NCBI GenBank assembly: GCA_025677825.1
Contig: JAIXMO010000009.1
Coordinates: 496,001-560,000 of the forward strand
Direction of reading: 5' to 3'
DNA: 64,000 bases
Source of the DNA: Helicostylum pulchrum
Taxonomy: Eukaryota > Mucoromycota > Mucoromycetes > Mucorales > Mucoraceae
A model generated the notes under the pieces. The model was not told the DNA's origin and made no database searches. It worked only from the letters and a program-made list of their open reading frames with translations. Made by a program: the position numbers and the translations under genes. Positions 33,955-45,901 of the stretch are shown piece after piece (within the stretch, counting starts at the first letter, position 1; every line of letters begins with the position of its first letter).

Positions 33955-34552
33955 AAGAATACCTGGGATAAGATGAAGTCAAAATGATGATTTTAGAAGC
34001 TGTCAATCAACATTTTCCCCCAAACAATTTAAAATTTCTGTTTCTGCCATTAAAAACTAAAGAGCAGCAATACTAAGAGAAACCCACTTGATAAATCAGA
34101 TACTTTGACATCTCGTCTTCCTGCAGCTTGTGGATCTGGTACTGTTAAAGACTGCCGAGACCGGTTTAGACATGCTGAGACCTTCTGGGGCAGGTGTATT
34201 AACAAAGAAATAGGTTTAAGGTAAATGTTACCAATTTCTATTTTCAAATCGTGCCAAAAAAAAAAAGTGTGAAGTCGTACCAAAAAAGAATTCAAAGGTA
34301 CCAAAAAAAAAATCAAGCGTACCAATTAAGACTAAAATCCTGTATTGACATGAGATTTTCTGTATCATGTTTACTTTGTTTCTCATTGGTCAGCAATCCA
34401 ATCTATCCTTACTCATCTTTTTTAGAGTGTAATTTTCCCTTTTCCCTTTTCTCTTTTCCCTTTTTCCGTTTGATGACCTTTTCTCTTTTTCTCTTTCCCA
34501 TTTTTTTTTTAACTCACACGTACATTAAGCCTTACTGTAAAAAGTTAAAACT
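33955..34552. other. Intergenic upstream of acyl-CoA-binding gene
   Basis: After the transposase remnant there is a short GC-richer stretch (34100-34190, with CTCGTCTTCCTGCAGCTTGTG) that might be a further gene fragment but has no clear frame. The last ~150 bp is T/C-rich leader with repeated TTTTCCCTTTT units before the ATG at 34553. Confidence 0.4.
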
Positions 34553-35972
34553 ATGACTACAACTACTTCCTCGTCTTACATTACACACTTACGTTTTGTC
34601 CATGCAATGGCTATTGTTCGTGCCATTCCTCAAAACAGTACTTTGCAACCCGTCGCAGCTGATAAACTTCAATTTTACGGATTATACAAACAAGCTACGG
34701 AAGGAGATGTAAATAAGCCCAGACCTTCTTCTAGGCAAGTTGTCGAATATGCTAAATGGTAAGTAAACCCTTTCTTTTCCGTTTGTATGCATGCATAATA
34801 ACAGTTTCAAAATATAGGAAAGCATGGAATCGTATGAAAGGTATAAGCCCAATAGAAGCACAAAAACTATATGTGGAATCGTTAATACATCTTTTGACGG
34901 AGGTAATACAATAAAATAATTTTATTTTTTCTCACATTACTAAAAAAAAACTTTAAAATAGCTTGTACACCGATACCCTCACCATGAACAATCGTCTTTC
35001 CTTAAAAAGGCATTATACAGCTTAGAACATGACACTGAAGAAGAAGAAGATGAAGGTAATTTTTCTTTTTTTATAAATAAATGGGGATTACGAAAGACTA
35101 AATTTTCTGTTTTTGGCACGTGTGAAGAATTATATCAAGATGCTTATGATTCAACCGAATTTGAGTTACAAGAACATTTCTTAAACAACATTGAACCTGA
35201 TCAATTAAGACGACAAGATATTTACTCACCACCCGCAACGCCGGGCAATTCATCTTTCCGTTCTACTCCCACAGCACATATTAGATCTTCATCTTACTAC
35301 AACAATCATCGGCATAATAGTATCTCTGACATTAGTCATACGGACTATCCCATCACACCAATCACCTCACCTGGTCAAAATTCTGTTACAGGTCAATGGG
35401 TATTAAATCAATTACAGCAAAGCAATGCCTCGAAAACAAGTAATTATGTTCATCCAATGGATTTTTTACAGCAACAACAGACGGATACGTTATCGGAAGC
35501 CGATACAATTGATCGAGAAGTAGCAGCTACGACAGCCAACTTGACACTTTCATCACCTAGACAATCTCCTTACTCTGGTGGTGGTGGTGGTGGTGATACA
35601 AAGAAAAAGTCTAGCCATTCTTCACGTTTATCTTCATCATCTACATCGTCTAAAAAGAAAAAGAAGGATAATACGCGAGCATTAGAGAGGTTACAGACAG
35701 AAGTGACGGCATTGACAGAACAAATTGATAGATTGAGAAGATCAAGTGTTCAAGAAAAGAATGATAGAAAGCGGTGGACTGCTTCAAGGGCGTGTATGGT
35801 CTTGATAAAACATTTAATGGCAAATTCGGCTATTTTAATCATTGCATTCTATATTCTGTGGAGAAAAAAGTCACCTATTGCTTACTCCGTCATCGATTAT
35901 ATTCGTCCTCTTATGTTAGACTTACTTCGTAAAATTATACGACGTATTGTCTTTTGGAAAATTACTGTTTAA
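34553..35972 (+). CDS. Acyl-CoA-binding domain protein with C-terminal membrane anchor (ACBD5/Atg37-like)
   Basis: Exons 34553-34758, 34818-34902 and 34962-35972 give 433 aa. Residues ~10-100 are an ACB domain: HLRFVHAMAIVRAIPQNS, LQFYGLYKQATEGDVNKPRP and KWKAWNRMKGISPIEAQKLY, including the Tyr/Lys residues that bind acyl-CoA. A long disordered Ser/Gln-rich middle (with a G7 run) follows, then a coiled coil (ALERLQTEVTALTEQIDRLR) and a hydrophobic segment NSAILIIAFYILW near the C-terminus with basic residues after it. This layout matches ACBD4/5 and Atg37, tail-anchored peroxisomal (and ER-contact) proteins that bind long-chain acyl-CoA and aid pexophagy. A 72-nt in-frame segment (35056-35127) has GT and AG ends and may be an intron that is optionally retained. 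Confidence 0.85.
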
Positions 35973-36090
35973 ATGCTTTATTTCCATTTTAAGTGACATC
36001 AAAAAAATTACCGTTTTTTTTTCTCTTCTTTCTTGCATCATAGATCCCCCCACTTTTCATCCCTTTTTTTTTTTTTTTGCTAATATATAA

Positions 36091-38152
36091 ATGTACACAA
36101 TCGAAATTATTTTCCTTTCTTCCTTCTTAATAATTTCTATAATTGCAATTATATTTATTATCTATTTTGAATTTCCAATGCCTTCTCAATGTCCAGATTA
36201 TTTAGAGTGGGTTTTAATATATATGTTTATAACATATATACTAAAATATATATTTAATTTGTAGATACTCTAAAGTATTTCACTCGCCAAAGAGTGGCGG
36301 TTTACTCGGTTTACCTTTTCAAAGGCCCGTAGAGGCTTGTCGAAAGTTTACTAGTAGTATTATCGAGTCTGTCATTAGTAACGTTACATCCAAAGTAAAA
36401 AAAACCCATTTTTTTTTTTTTTTTGCATAAATTTTTTCTATATGCTAATGACATGATCATGCGTTCTTTGTGGTACAGATATCTGACCTAGATTTAGCTC
36501 AATTATTTGCAAACACTTTTCCAAACACATTGGATACAACTGTCCAGTCCACAGCATGCTTGGCTGTTGCAGACAATTGTGTCCCACTCTCGTATATTAT
36601 TACGGGCGATATTAATGCAATGTGGATTCGAGATTCTGCTAACCAAATATTGCCTTACATTAATTATATTAAACAAGACGGTAATTTGAAGCAGTTGTTT
36701 CTTGGTGCTATTTATTTGCAGGCTCATTTCTTTAATATTGATCCCTACGCTAATGCCTTTACGGAACCTAACTCAATTGAAGCTTTATCAGAAAGTATTC
36801 ACTCATCCAACTTGACAAAGAGGGATGTACCACTGTTGGACGGAGGTAAAACATACATACAAAAAATTAGTTACTTTCCTCCCCCCTTAGTTATTTAAAA
36901 ATGTTGTATTATAGTATTTGAGAAAAAGTTTGAGATTGATTCTTTTGCATCATTTATGGGTTTATCTTACCAATATTGGGTTGCGTCTGGTGATGATTCT
37001 TTTGTAGGCAACTCTGTTTGGGTTGACGCTGTTGAAGGGATTTTAACAACAATTAAAAAACAACAAGATCCAACATTTAATGTCACTTCTGGTAAGGAGA
37101 AGAAGAAGAAAAAAAAAAGAGGGGGAGGAGACAACAATTAACAAAGCTTTATTAATAGGAGAACCATTGGATACAGACTACTTGTTCTTTCAAAAGGCAG
37201 ATAGACCAACCGAAACTCAATTTTTAAACGGTCGTGGTCAACCAGTAAAACACACTGGCATGGTAAAAAGCTTATTTCGACCTTCTGATGACGCTAGTGT
37301 ATTTCCATTTTTTATTCCTGGAAACGCTATGCTTTCAGTTGAATTAAACCATTTATCCGTACTACTTTCGAAGTCCTCGACTAAAAATGCCAGAGTTCAG
37401 CAGTTGGCTACTGAATCGGATAAACTATCAAAACAGATTCGTGAAGCTATTTACAAGTATGGTTTGATTGATCATCCAACTTACGGAAAGATATTTGCAT
37501 GTAAGTAAAAACTTTTTTAATTTCCCACGTAATGACTAATTTTTTTTCTTCTTCTTTTTCTCGAGTAGATGAGGTGGATGGTTACGGTTCTTCACTTATC
37601 ATAGATGACGCTAACGTTCCTTCCTTATTGTCGTTAAGTTATATTGGCTTCTTGGATCAAAACGATACTATTTATCAAAACACACGTAAATTAGTCTTAT
37701 CCAAAGACAATCCGTACTATTTCTCTGGACCTCGTGGATCTGGTATTGGTGGACCACACGTAATTAAAAATGCATGCACAAAAACAAAAAAATCTTTACT
37801 TACTCTTTTTCTTTCTTGCAGGTGGGTTTAGGTTATGCATGGCCCATGTCACAAATTATTCGCGTGAGTAACATTGTGAATACATATGTATATATTCGTA
37901 TATGCCTAACCGTGCTTTCTATACTAGATTTTAAGCTCTGATAATGATCAAGAGATTAAAGACGCTTTGAATATTATCTTATCAAGCACAGACAAGACTG
38001 GGTTAATGCATGAGTCTGTAAATGTCTTTAAAGCTGCTGGAGGAGAAGACGATAAGGGGTATACTAGGCCTTGGTTCTCTTGGGCAAACGGGTTGTTTGG
38101 TCAGGCTATTTTGAAGGTGATGGATGAGAGACCTCATTTACTTGTAAAATAA
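36091..38152 (+). CDS. GH125 alpha-mannosidase, membrane-anchored or secreted
   Basis: Eight exons (36091-36206, 36265-36394, 36479-36845, 36915-37091, 37147-37500, 37569-37759, 37822-37863, 37928-38152) join in phase to 533 aa. Residues ~4-25 form a hydrophobic signal/anchor ([20 protein letters not shown]). The family landmarks of glycoside hydrolase 125 are clear: [71 protein letters not shown] and [12 protein letters not shown], plus the [18 protein letters not shown] block. Members are metal-independent, inverting exo-alpha-1,6-mannosidases. In fungi the enzyme would process mannan or N-glycans in the secretory pathway or at the wall. The N-terminal segment could be cleaved or act as a type II anchor. 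The acceptor of the fifth exon is slightly uncertain. Confidence 0.93.
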
Positions 38153-39167
38153 CTCTTTTTGTTACAGTATTAATAATAATAAAAAAGTGCTTGCAGTACC
38201 TTAATTAATTTTTACATAACGGGAACATATTAAAAAAACGGCTGAAAGAATAGTGTTCAACAACAAATAAGAGAAAAAAAAAATAGACAGTTACTTGGGT
38301 TCATATTTTAGAGAGAGTTTTTTCTTTTTCTTTTTACTGCTCAAGAGTTACTTTTATTTTCGAGGCGTATAACGTGTCATTTTGTTCGTATACGATAAGT
38401 AAAAAAGTGTCTTGTTAGCAAATGATTTTGTAAGCTGTGAATCATACCCAGTCGTTTGATAAACGTTGACACTGATGGCGCGTTCTGTCTTGATAACAGC
38501 ATGACAATCACTCACAAATAAAAAACGCATTCATCTCTTTCGATAAAGAAAATAACCCACTGCTGGCTAGCTGAATAAAAATTACTTTCAAGAAAACAAG
38601 ATAAAACTCTTCTTCGCTTGCATGCATGCATTAGGATGCAGTTTTACCTTTGTGTAACTGTTTACACACATCACGATGAAAACAATAGGCCATTTTAAAC
38701 TGCAAAAGAGGGAGAGAGAGAGAGAGTACAAAGAAAAACTAGTTCCGGCTTGGCGTCATTTTTAAGATCTCAGCTTGTAAAAAAAATTGTCCCGCTGAGC
38801 CAAATTTTATGCGCCTCACGGATCGTCAAAATTCATCTGTTTTTATTGTGCTACAAGTCGATTAGGGTCTCGCTGTGCGATAAGAAAGAGATTAATTGAA
38901 GAACAGTGAATTTTAAAAAAAATAGTTACTTTTTTTAATTAGTGAAAACAAGAAAAGTTGTCAAATGATTAATGGTACCTGAAAAAAAAAAGTCGACAAA
39001 GTACTAAGCATATGTTTTGATTGTGGGGGATTGACGTATGTGTGTACCCGACACACACACACTAAGCTCGGAGCCTTAAAAAAATATCTTGGCTGGTAAA
39101 GAAAGATTTTTTTTTTTTCTCCCTTTTCTTCCTTTTTTTTTTTTATCTTTCAAACAAAAGCAAAAAC
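38153..39167. other. Intergenic
   Basis: One kilobase between two co-oriented genes. It contains a GA repeat near 38706-38727, a CA repeat at about 39049-39061 and T-rich leader before 39168. TGCATGCATGCAT at about 38619-38631 is a short palindromic run. No gene is seen. Confidence 0.5.
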
Positions 39168-40991
39168 ATGAGCTCATTGCCAGTAGAACGTCGTAACTCT
39201 TTACAAGAAGAAGAAGAAGAAGAAGACGATATTGTTGTACCAACAGAACCTTACCACGACGAAGAAGAAAGACCAGCACAATCCGAAGGAGAAGAAGAAG
39301 CCCATACAACCGAATCCAACAGCAGAACTCGACTTCCTTCACAGACATCATATGAGCCTAGTGTAGTTAGTACGCAATCGTCTCCACCACCTTACGAACT
39401 GTACCCTCCTGCAAAAACAATGCTCGGCAGAATGTTTAATTGGTTACGCAAAATCCCAAGATTAAATACTCATCAAGCTATTTATTTACCGACCTTACCA
39501 GTTCACAACAACAACAGCAGCAGTAGTCGTAGGTCAATATTTAGTATTGGTAGAAGAAACACTGGATTATCAATACATAGCCAACACAGTAGCAGTGGCA
39601 GCAGTGCAGGTTCAGATAACTCTGTGTCTTGTTTTTCCCGCTGTTACTTTGCAATTACAGATCGCTTACCTCCATGTCCAACTATTGTCCTTCCTTCATT
39701 TTTAGCTCAACACCGAGTGTTGTTAATCTTGGTCTCTTTCTTTTCATTAGCACTTTTTTCATTCTTGCTGTTTTGTTCAGTTTATTTCTCCCCGATAGAT
39801 TATCCCGATCCTGTTTTCCCGGATAAAGTAACCAATTCAACCGCTCGCTTCTTGACTTTAAATATTTTTATGCGACCTCCACTTATCAAGAACAATTGGT
39901 CTGACTTTAAAGACGATCGTTTGGCTTACATTGAAAAGTATATTTTACCTGAATATGATGTCATTACTTTTCAAGAGTCCTTCGCCTTTGCCACCAGAAG
40001 AAAGGATCATCTCATTGCTACTGCTCGTAAGTTGGGATATAATTACCATTTGGAGTCTCCTCGCAAGTACCCATGGCAAATAGGTGTCGATGGTGGCTTA
40101 TTGTTAGTTTCTAGGTTCCCAATTCGTGAATCAAATATTATTGAATACCCCAGAGGCCAACACAGTGATTGGTAAGCAAACCCATTATACATGTATAGAG
40201 CTGTTAGTTAAACACATTAGAATATATAGGCTTTCTGTTAAGGGTGTTTTACACGCTCTTATCGAATTAAATCCAGATAAAAAAGTACATGTCTATACAA
40301 CACATACACAAGCTTCGTACGATACAAATAACGTTATTAACGAAGACGATACCATCATCCGACTCTCTCAGTTCTCGCTTTTACATAACTTTATTTACGA
40401 CACAACACGAAACGATAATGAGCCCATTATGGTCGTAGGTGACTTAAATGTGGATGCAGCAGTTCATCCGCACGGTGCACCCATCACTCAACCTTCTAAA
40501 GAAAGCTCTCCAGAGTATTTAAAGATGGTGGACGTTATCAAGGGCTCAGGCGTCAAAAGACCTTCTTCCAATCAACGCTGGTTCGAACATTCTTGGAAGA
40601 TGGAGGATTTGGTAGACGTGGTATATAAAAAATACGGGTATCATCCAGTGACGTTTGGTGATTATACTACAAATGAAAACGGCGAGTTGATTCCTGCCGA
40701 AACTGTACTGACAAACTGGGATCAGTTGATGACAGTGCAGAGTATTGATCGCATCTTTTGGTCAGACCGTGAGTCAAATCGTGTAAGGCTTGAGGATCCA
40801 ACAGTACAGAAGTTTTGGGTAGAAGAAAACGAATTAATTGACCCAGAGGAACGTCAATCTATTGGCTTTACTCAGATTTCAGGTAACATATTCCCCCTTT
40901 TTTTATTTAATTTTTTTTGTACTAGAAATACTTACGCTTTTTTTTAATAGATCATTATGGCATTAGTTGCATCGTAAACGTTGATTTATAG
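39168..40991 (+). CDS. Membrane-bound neutral sphingomyelinase-like endonuclease/exonuclease/phosphatase-fold hydrolase
   Basis: Exons 39168-40171, 40230-40882 and 40951-40991 give 565 aa. The first ~170 residues are cytosolic and low-complexity, with acidic runs (EEEEEEDD). A strong transmembrane helix follows (RVLLILVSFFSLALFSFLLF). The C-terminal ~340 residues carry the metal-dependent EEP fold: RFLTLNIFMRPP (Asn), DVITFQESFAF (catalytic Mg-binding Glu), GVDGGLLLVSRFPI, VHVYTTHTQASY, MVVGDLNVDAA (Asp/Asn pair) and the final DHYGISC (Asp-His). The Asp-His motif is split off on a small last exon of 41 nt. Neutral sphingomyelinases or inositol-phosphosphingolipid phospholipase C have this arrangement; the exact lipid substrate cannot be determined. 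Confidence 0.85.
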
Positions 40992-41129
40992 AAAAAACAA
41001 AACAAAAAAAATAGTGTTCCTTTTTATATACATATAACACACCCTGGTCTCTCTCCCTTTTTTTTTTCTACATACATAAGCCCTTTTTTATCTTCAAAAA
41101 TACAATATACAAAATTTTTTCTCTTTTAT

Positions 41130-41393
41130 TTATAAGTTTACGTTTTTGAACTTTTCAGCAATTTCTTCATTGGCAAAGTTCCATTCCCAAGTAGGTTTGG
41201 GAGAATCAGCTTCACGCTTGACCTTTTTGCAAATAACACCCTCTCCTTCAAGAGAAGCCAAGATCTTCTTCTTCAAGTGTGTCTTGGAAACAAATTGAGT
41301 TTGGTACGTAGGCAAATATTGGTGGAAGGCCTGTGTTGTCATGGGTCCATTCTTGGCAAGCAAGGTTTTAACGATTTGTCCAGCAGAAGTCAT
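41130..41393 (-). CDS. Small 87-aa protein, possible winged-helix fold
   Basis: Single-exon frame with ATG at 41391-41393 and a stop at 41130. The sequence SAGQIVKTLLAKNGPMTTQA, FHQYLPTYQTQFVSKTHLKK, KILASLEGEGVICKKVKREA and a TWEWNF end has the helix-turn-helix-strand pattern of a winged helix. Codon usage (AAG, GTC, TTC bias) is like that of highly expressed neighbours, so it is very likely a real gene. The size and basic character would fit a mitochondrial ribosomal or other RNA-binding protein, but I cannot name it. It is divergent with TRAP1 across 205 bp. Confidence 0.7.
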   Translation of the reverse strand: MTSAGQIVKTLLAKNGPMTTQAFHQYLPTYQTQFVSKTHLKKKILASLEGEGVICKKVKREADSPKPTWEWNFANEEIAEKFKNVNL

Positions 41394-41598
41394 TTTTTGT
41401 GTATAATTTATTTAATGGAGAGAAAAAAAAAGTTTCAATGAGTTGCTGCTTTTTACCCCGGCGTTGAACTTTTTTTTTTCAAAGAAAAAAAAAACTCATA
41501 TTCAAACTCCCAGCTTCTTTTTTTTTTATGAACTCACCCTTGAGCGTTTTTTTTTTTTTCTTCTTCTTTATTGTGTGATTTTAACTTTTTTTTAAACC
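41394..41598. promoter_or_regulatory. Probable bidirectional promoter, 87-aa protein and TRAP1
   Basis: 205 bp between divergent starts. It contains several A9 and T9-T12 runs and a palindrome-like GAACTTTTTTTTTTCAAAG stretch near 41467-41486. If the small gene is mitochondrial, shared control with TRAP1 would be sensible. No specific factor site is recognised. Confidence 0.4.
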
Positions 41599-44075
41599 AT
41601 GTTTAAACCTTTGATTCGTACAGCAGTTCCTTTGATCAAGGCTTCTACTCGTAAAGTCAATGTTGGACAAGTAAAGAACCTCTTGGTAAGTAAAAGTAGA
41701 TCTAGTTACCTGTCAAAATATAATGAAAATTAATTTTTTTCTTTCCAAAAAAGTCTGCACCTGTTCTTGCTCGTACTGCTGTTGCTTCTGCTGGTTGCGC
41801 TACCGGTAACATGTTATGGTCCAGAGCTTATACTACTGATGTATCTACTGAGGTAAGCAAATTAAAAAAGCAGCCCTGAAAAAAAAAAATGCTCACAATA
41901 GTTTTTTAGCATACAACCACTGACGACCAAGAAGTTGTTACAGGTTCTGAAGAAGTTCACGAATTCAAGACCGAGACCAAGCGTTTATTAGATATTGTAT
42001 CCAACTCATTATACTCTGAGAAAGAAATCTTTGTCCGGTAAGAAAGTTTATGTATACCACCCCACATACAATTAAATAAACTAAAATTCCCAAAATAGTG
42101 AATTGATTTCTAATGCTGCTGACGCTCTTGAAAAACTTCGTCAAACTCAATCTGTAGAATCTGACGTCGATAGTGGAAAGCCTCTTGAGATCAGAATCAC
42201 TCTTGACAGAGAGAAGAACCAATTCATCATCCAGGATTTCGGTATCGGTATGAATTTGGATGAATTAAACGCTAATTTGGGTACCATTGCCAGCTCAGGA
42301 TCAAAGAAGTTTTTGGAAAAGATGGATAAGGAAGGTGCTAGTAAAAAGGAAAACATTATTGGTCAATTTGGTGTTGGTTTCTATTCTACCGTAAGTTGAT
42401 TTTTTTTTTTCGTCTGTGTTTTATTATATTGATGATATGTTTTTTTTTATATAGTTTATGGTAGGTAAGAAGATCAAGGTTTACACAAAGTCTGCTTTCC
42501 CTGGATCCAAGGGTTATTGTTGGACTACTGATGGTCAAGGCTCTTACACTGTTGCTGAAGCTGAGAATGTTGCTGTTGGTACCAAAATTGTTATTGACCT
42601 TCGTGATGATGCTAAATCATACTCTTCTCAGCTTGAAATTGATTCCATTATCAAGAAATACTCCAAGTAAGTTCGCCTTCTTTTTCTCTCTTTTGTATAA
42701 ATATAAACTAACACAACTTTAAAGCTTCGTTGGATACCCAATTTTCTTGAACGGTAAGGAAGTAAATGTCATTGAAGCTTTATGGACCAAGGACACCAAA
42801 TCCGTCACACCTGAACAGCACCAAGAATTCTACCGATTCATTGCCAACGCCTGGGACGACCCTCAATACACTTTACATTTCAAGACCGATTCACCACTTG
42901 CCATTTCATCTGTGCTTTACGTCCCTGAAAAACACATGGAATTATTAGGCGAGCAAACCAAACCCGGTGTTTCCTTATACTCTCGCAAGGTCTTGATCCA
43001 ACCTGAATCGGCCGGTATCTTGCCTCACTACTTGCGTTTTATCAAGGGTGTTGTCGATTCAGAAGATATCCCCTTGAACGTCTCTCGTGAGTTATTGCAA
43101 GACAACATCTTATCTCGTCTTCGTATGGTCATGACCTCTCGTGTCCTCAAGTGGCTCGACGGCGAGGCCAAGAAGAACCCCAAGAAGTACGACGAGTTCT
43201 TTATGGATTATGGACAGTTCATCAAGGAAGGTGCCTGTACCGACGCCATGCATAAGCGTGACATCAGTAAACTCTTACGATTCGAAAGTTCAAAGTCTGA
43301 AAACAACAGTATGATCAGTTTAGAGGACTATGCTGCTCGTAGTCAAGAGGGTCAAAAGCGTATCTATTATTTATTGACTCCCAAGAGAAAGTACGCTGAA
43401 GAAAGTCCTTATACCGAGATGTTCAAGAAGAAGGGTGTTGAGCTCTTGTATCTTTACGATACCGTAGATGAGTTCGTCGTCAACCATTTGAAGGAGTTTC
43501 AAGGCTTTGATTTGATCTCTGCTGATTCTCCTGAGGCTGCTAAAGATCCTTTGTTGCAAATGGAGCGTGATGCTAATAGTCAAGCTTTGTCCGATGCTGA
43601 GGCTCAAGATCTTGCCAAGTGGATTGAAACTAGTTTAGGTGACGAGGTTGTAAAGGGCGTTGATGTCTCTCGCAGACTCAACAGTTTCCCTGCCATTGGT
43701 AAGCTCCGATTTTTTTTATATATAGTTTTTTTTTTATATTAATGCAAAGAGTAAATTATTATAGTCCAAGAACACGAAAGTCCTGCTATGAGAAAGATGA
43801 TGCAAATGATGCAAGGTTCTGCCAAGATGGAAGAAGCACCACCTACACCTACTGTATTGGAAATCAACCCTGACCATCCCGTCATGAAGGGTTTATTTAG
43901 TATCCGTAACCAAAACCCTGATTTAGCAAAATTGGTCACTGAACAAGTTTATGACAACGCTTTGTGTGCTGCCGGTGTATTGGACGATCCCAGATCTATG
44001 ATTACAAGATTAAACAAGTTATTGGAAATCACTGTCAACACTAGTGTTGAACAAGATAAGAAGGTTCAAGCTTAA
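41599..44075 (+). CDS. TRAP1: Mitochondrial Hsp90 chaperone TRAP1
   Basis: Seven exons (41599-41685, 41754-41852, 41910-42037, 42099-42390, 42455-42666, 42725-43698, 43765-44075) join in phase to 700 aa; human TRAP1 is 704. The first ~60 residues are basic and hydroxylated without acidic residues (FKPLIRTAVPLIKASTRKVN), a mitochondrial targeting sequence. The GHKL ATPase domain shows ELISNAADALEKLR, IQDFGIGM and GQFGVGFYST. The middle domain has GVVDSEDIPLNVSRELLQD with the catalytic Arg loop, and the C-terminal dimerisation domain ends without MEEVD, as expected for TRAP1. It acts in the mitochondrial matrix. Yeast lacks it, so its presence fits an early-diverging fungus. Exons have strong codon bias. 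Confidence 0.95.
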
Positions 44076-44868
44076 ATAATGTATTTTTAAAATAATAAAT
44101 AAAAACTGTAAATTTTTCACTTTCCCTTGTTTGACTATAGCGATATTTGGCAGTTGTATCACTGTACACACGGAAAAAAAAAAAGTGTTATTTTTTATGC
44201 GTATAAAAACACTCATATTTGTAAATAACATAAAACTTTACGCTGTGAGGAACCTCATGAGAACCACCTTTTTTTATACATGCAATATTTCAGTTTCACT
44301 AGGTGTATCTTGAAATAAAAAAAGAATAATTGCTTCGACAGAGAGATTCGTTCCATTTGTTCAGGGACTTATCTCCTACATCTAATATTTAATGATCTTC
44401 AAGCGTCTTCTTTCCTCCTGGCTTATAACCTGTCGTTTTAGTATGTGCAAAATCATTATCTTCAGTCTGATGTTCTGTCATGATATATTTTTAATGTATA
44501 TTTTTTTTAAAAAAAAGTAAACGCAAGAATTATGTAGCGCGTTTTCATTTGATTCCAAACATGTTATTTGTTACTATTATGGTTTATAGTTCTTTTTATT
44601 TTATGGCTTTTTAAATATTGGAGGGGGATTACAAGATGATTTTTTTAATAATTATTAAAAGTACTAGTAAATAAAATAATATTCCTTTTAAAATGTAGCG
44701 CATTTCTATTTGAGTACAACTATGTTATTTTTTACTATGGTTTAGTAGACAGTTCTTTTATTTTATGGTTTGGTAAAAGTTGGTTTTTTTTGCATGATAT
44801 TATTAGCATTTTTTTTTTTTTTTTTTTTTTTTCAGTGATTATTTATTTTTCCACCTGCCAATTCTTAA
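44076..44868. other. Intergenic with an imperfect direct repeat
   Basis: AT-rich DNA after TRAP1. It contains a direct repeat (44532-44783, listed) and a T run at about 44809-44832. No supported gene. Confidence 0.45.
44532..44783. repeat. Imperfect direct repeat, ~90 bp units 161 bp apart
   Basis: Copy 1 (44532-44621) and copy 2 (44693-44783) share TGTAGCGC, ATTTGA, ATGTTATTT, ACTATGGTTTA, AGTTCTTT and TTATTTTATGG-TTT with a few substitutions and small gaps. It appears to be a local duplication in non-coding DNA. Confidence 0.7.
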
Positions 44869-45218
44869 GCACCAGCGCTTCCCCCAAGCACTCCAGTGCT
44901 TGCAGAAACGCCAGTGATTAGTGATAAGGGCTTTTTTTCGCCGTAGTGGATATGTGCTACAAACAATACGAAAAGGTCCTGACTATGGTGACAGATGACG
45001 GTCTACCCAGAAGTGCAATTAAAGAGTACGCCTCCCAATCCCTACAATACAGCATTGAACAAAAAAGAAAATTTGATGAGATTACTAGCGAGAATTATCT
45101 TTCTGAGAATCAAGATTTGGACGAACCTATTGAGATAGAAGATGCACAGGACGAATCTATGGACTTTATAGAAATCTTCAAAAAAGAAAGGGCTGAAAAA
45201 GGTATTAGGATTAATTGA
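44869..45218 (+). pseudogene. Orphan acidic ORF, probably frameshifted
   Basis: An open frame at 44946-45218 (CYKQYEKVLTMVTDDGLPRS, AIKEYASQSLQYSIEQKRKF, then an acidic DLDEPIEIEDAQDESMDF end) lacks a credible start. In another frame immediately upstream is a Pro-rich stretch (APALPPSTPVLAETPVISDK) that meets it at a T7 run (44932-44938). One added T there would join the two frames, suggesting a single-base deletion in a homopolymer or a sequencing error. The protein family is not recognised. Confidence 0.35.
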
Positions 45219-45901
45219 AAGCTCTGCTTGGCGGAAGGAAAGACGAGGTTTGGTTGGAAGTAAAAAAATGGTGAAAGTCTTAGAGCTCAATTCTCTAAAC
45301 TTAAAAAGAAAAAATGTCGTAACTCTCGTTTGTGTTATTTCGCAACTATTATTTCTTATTTGTTGTATATGTTTTAATAAAGGAAGAAACTGTCAATAGC
45401 GTTTTCTGACCGCATTCCTATTACAATTCATATTGATCATATGAAAAAGCACTAAATAAATTCATTTACGTTTGTTTGTGCTTAATAGGCATAGCTTAGT
45501 CAATTATTATACATGATACATATTTCTTCCTCTAAACTGATAGAAGTAAAGTGGCTACTATAATATTTCTATTACTATCTTTTTAGCCTATATGTTTGCG
45601 TGCATCTTATGTTCCCTTGGACCTCTGCTAGTGCACTCCTATATGTAATGTCAATAGTATTTATGCATGTTTGTATGTTTAATAAAGAGGTGTCTTTCAT
45701 AGCGTATAACGTTGTGGCACAATATCCCATTTCTAAATAGATAGAGTCCCAGCATAGTATAACTATTAGAATAATTGATTTATAGGAAATCGATTTTTTG
45801 TGTATTGAATATCAAACTATCTCCATGAAGAGGTTTATACTAAAGTACGCTATGGTTACTAGTGGTTCTGTTTTATTTATTTTTTTCAAAAATATTAACA
45901 A
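45219..45901. other. Intergenic
   Basis: AT-rich, no gene seen on either strand. The minus-strand frame 45042-45290 is the complement of the orphan ORF. Confidence 0.4.
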
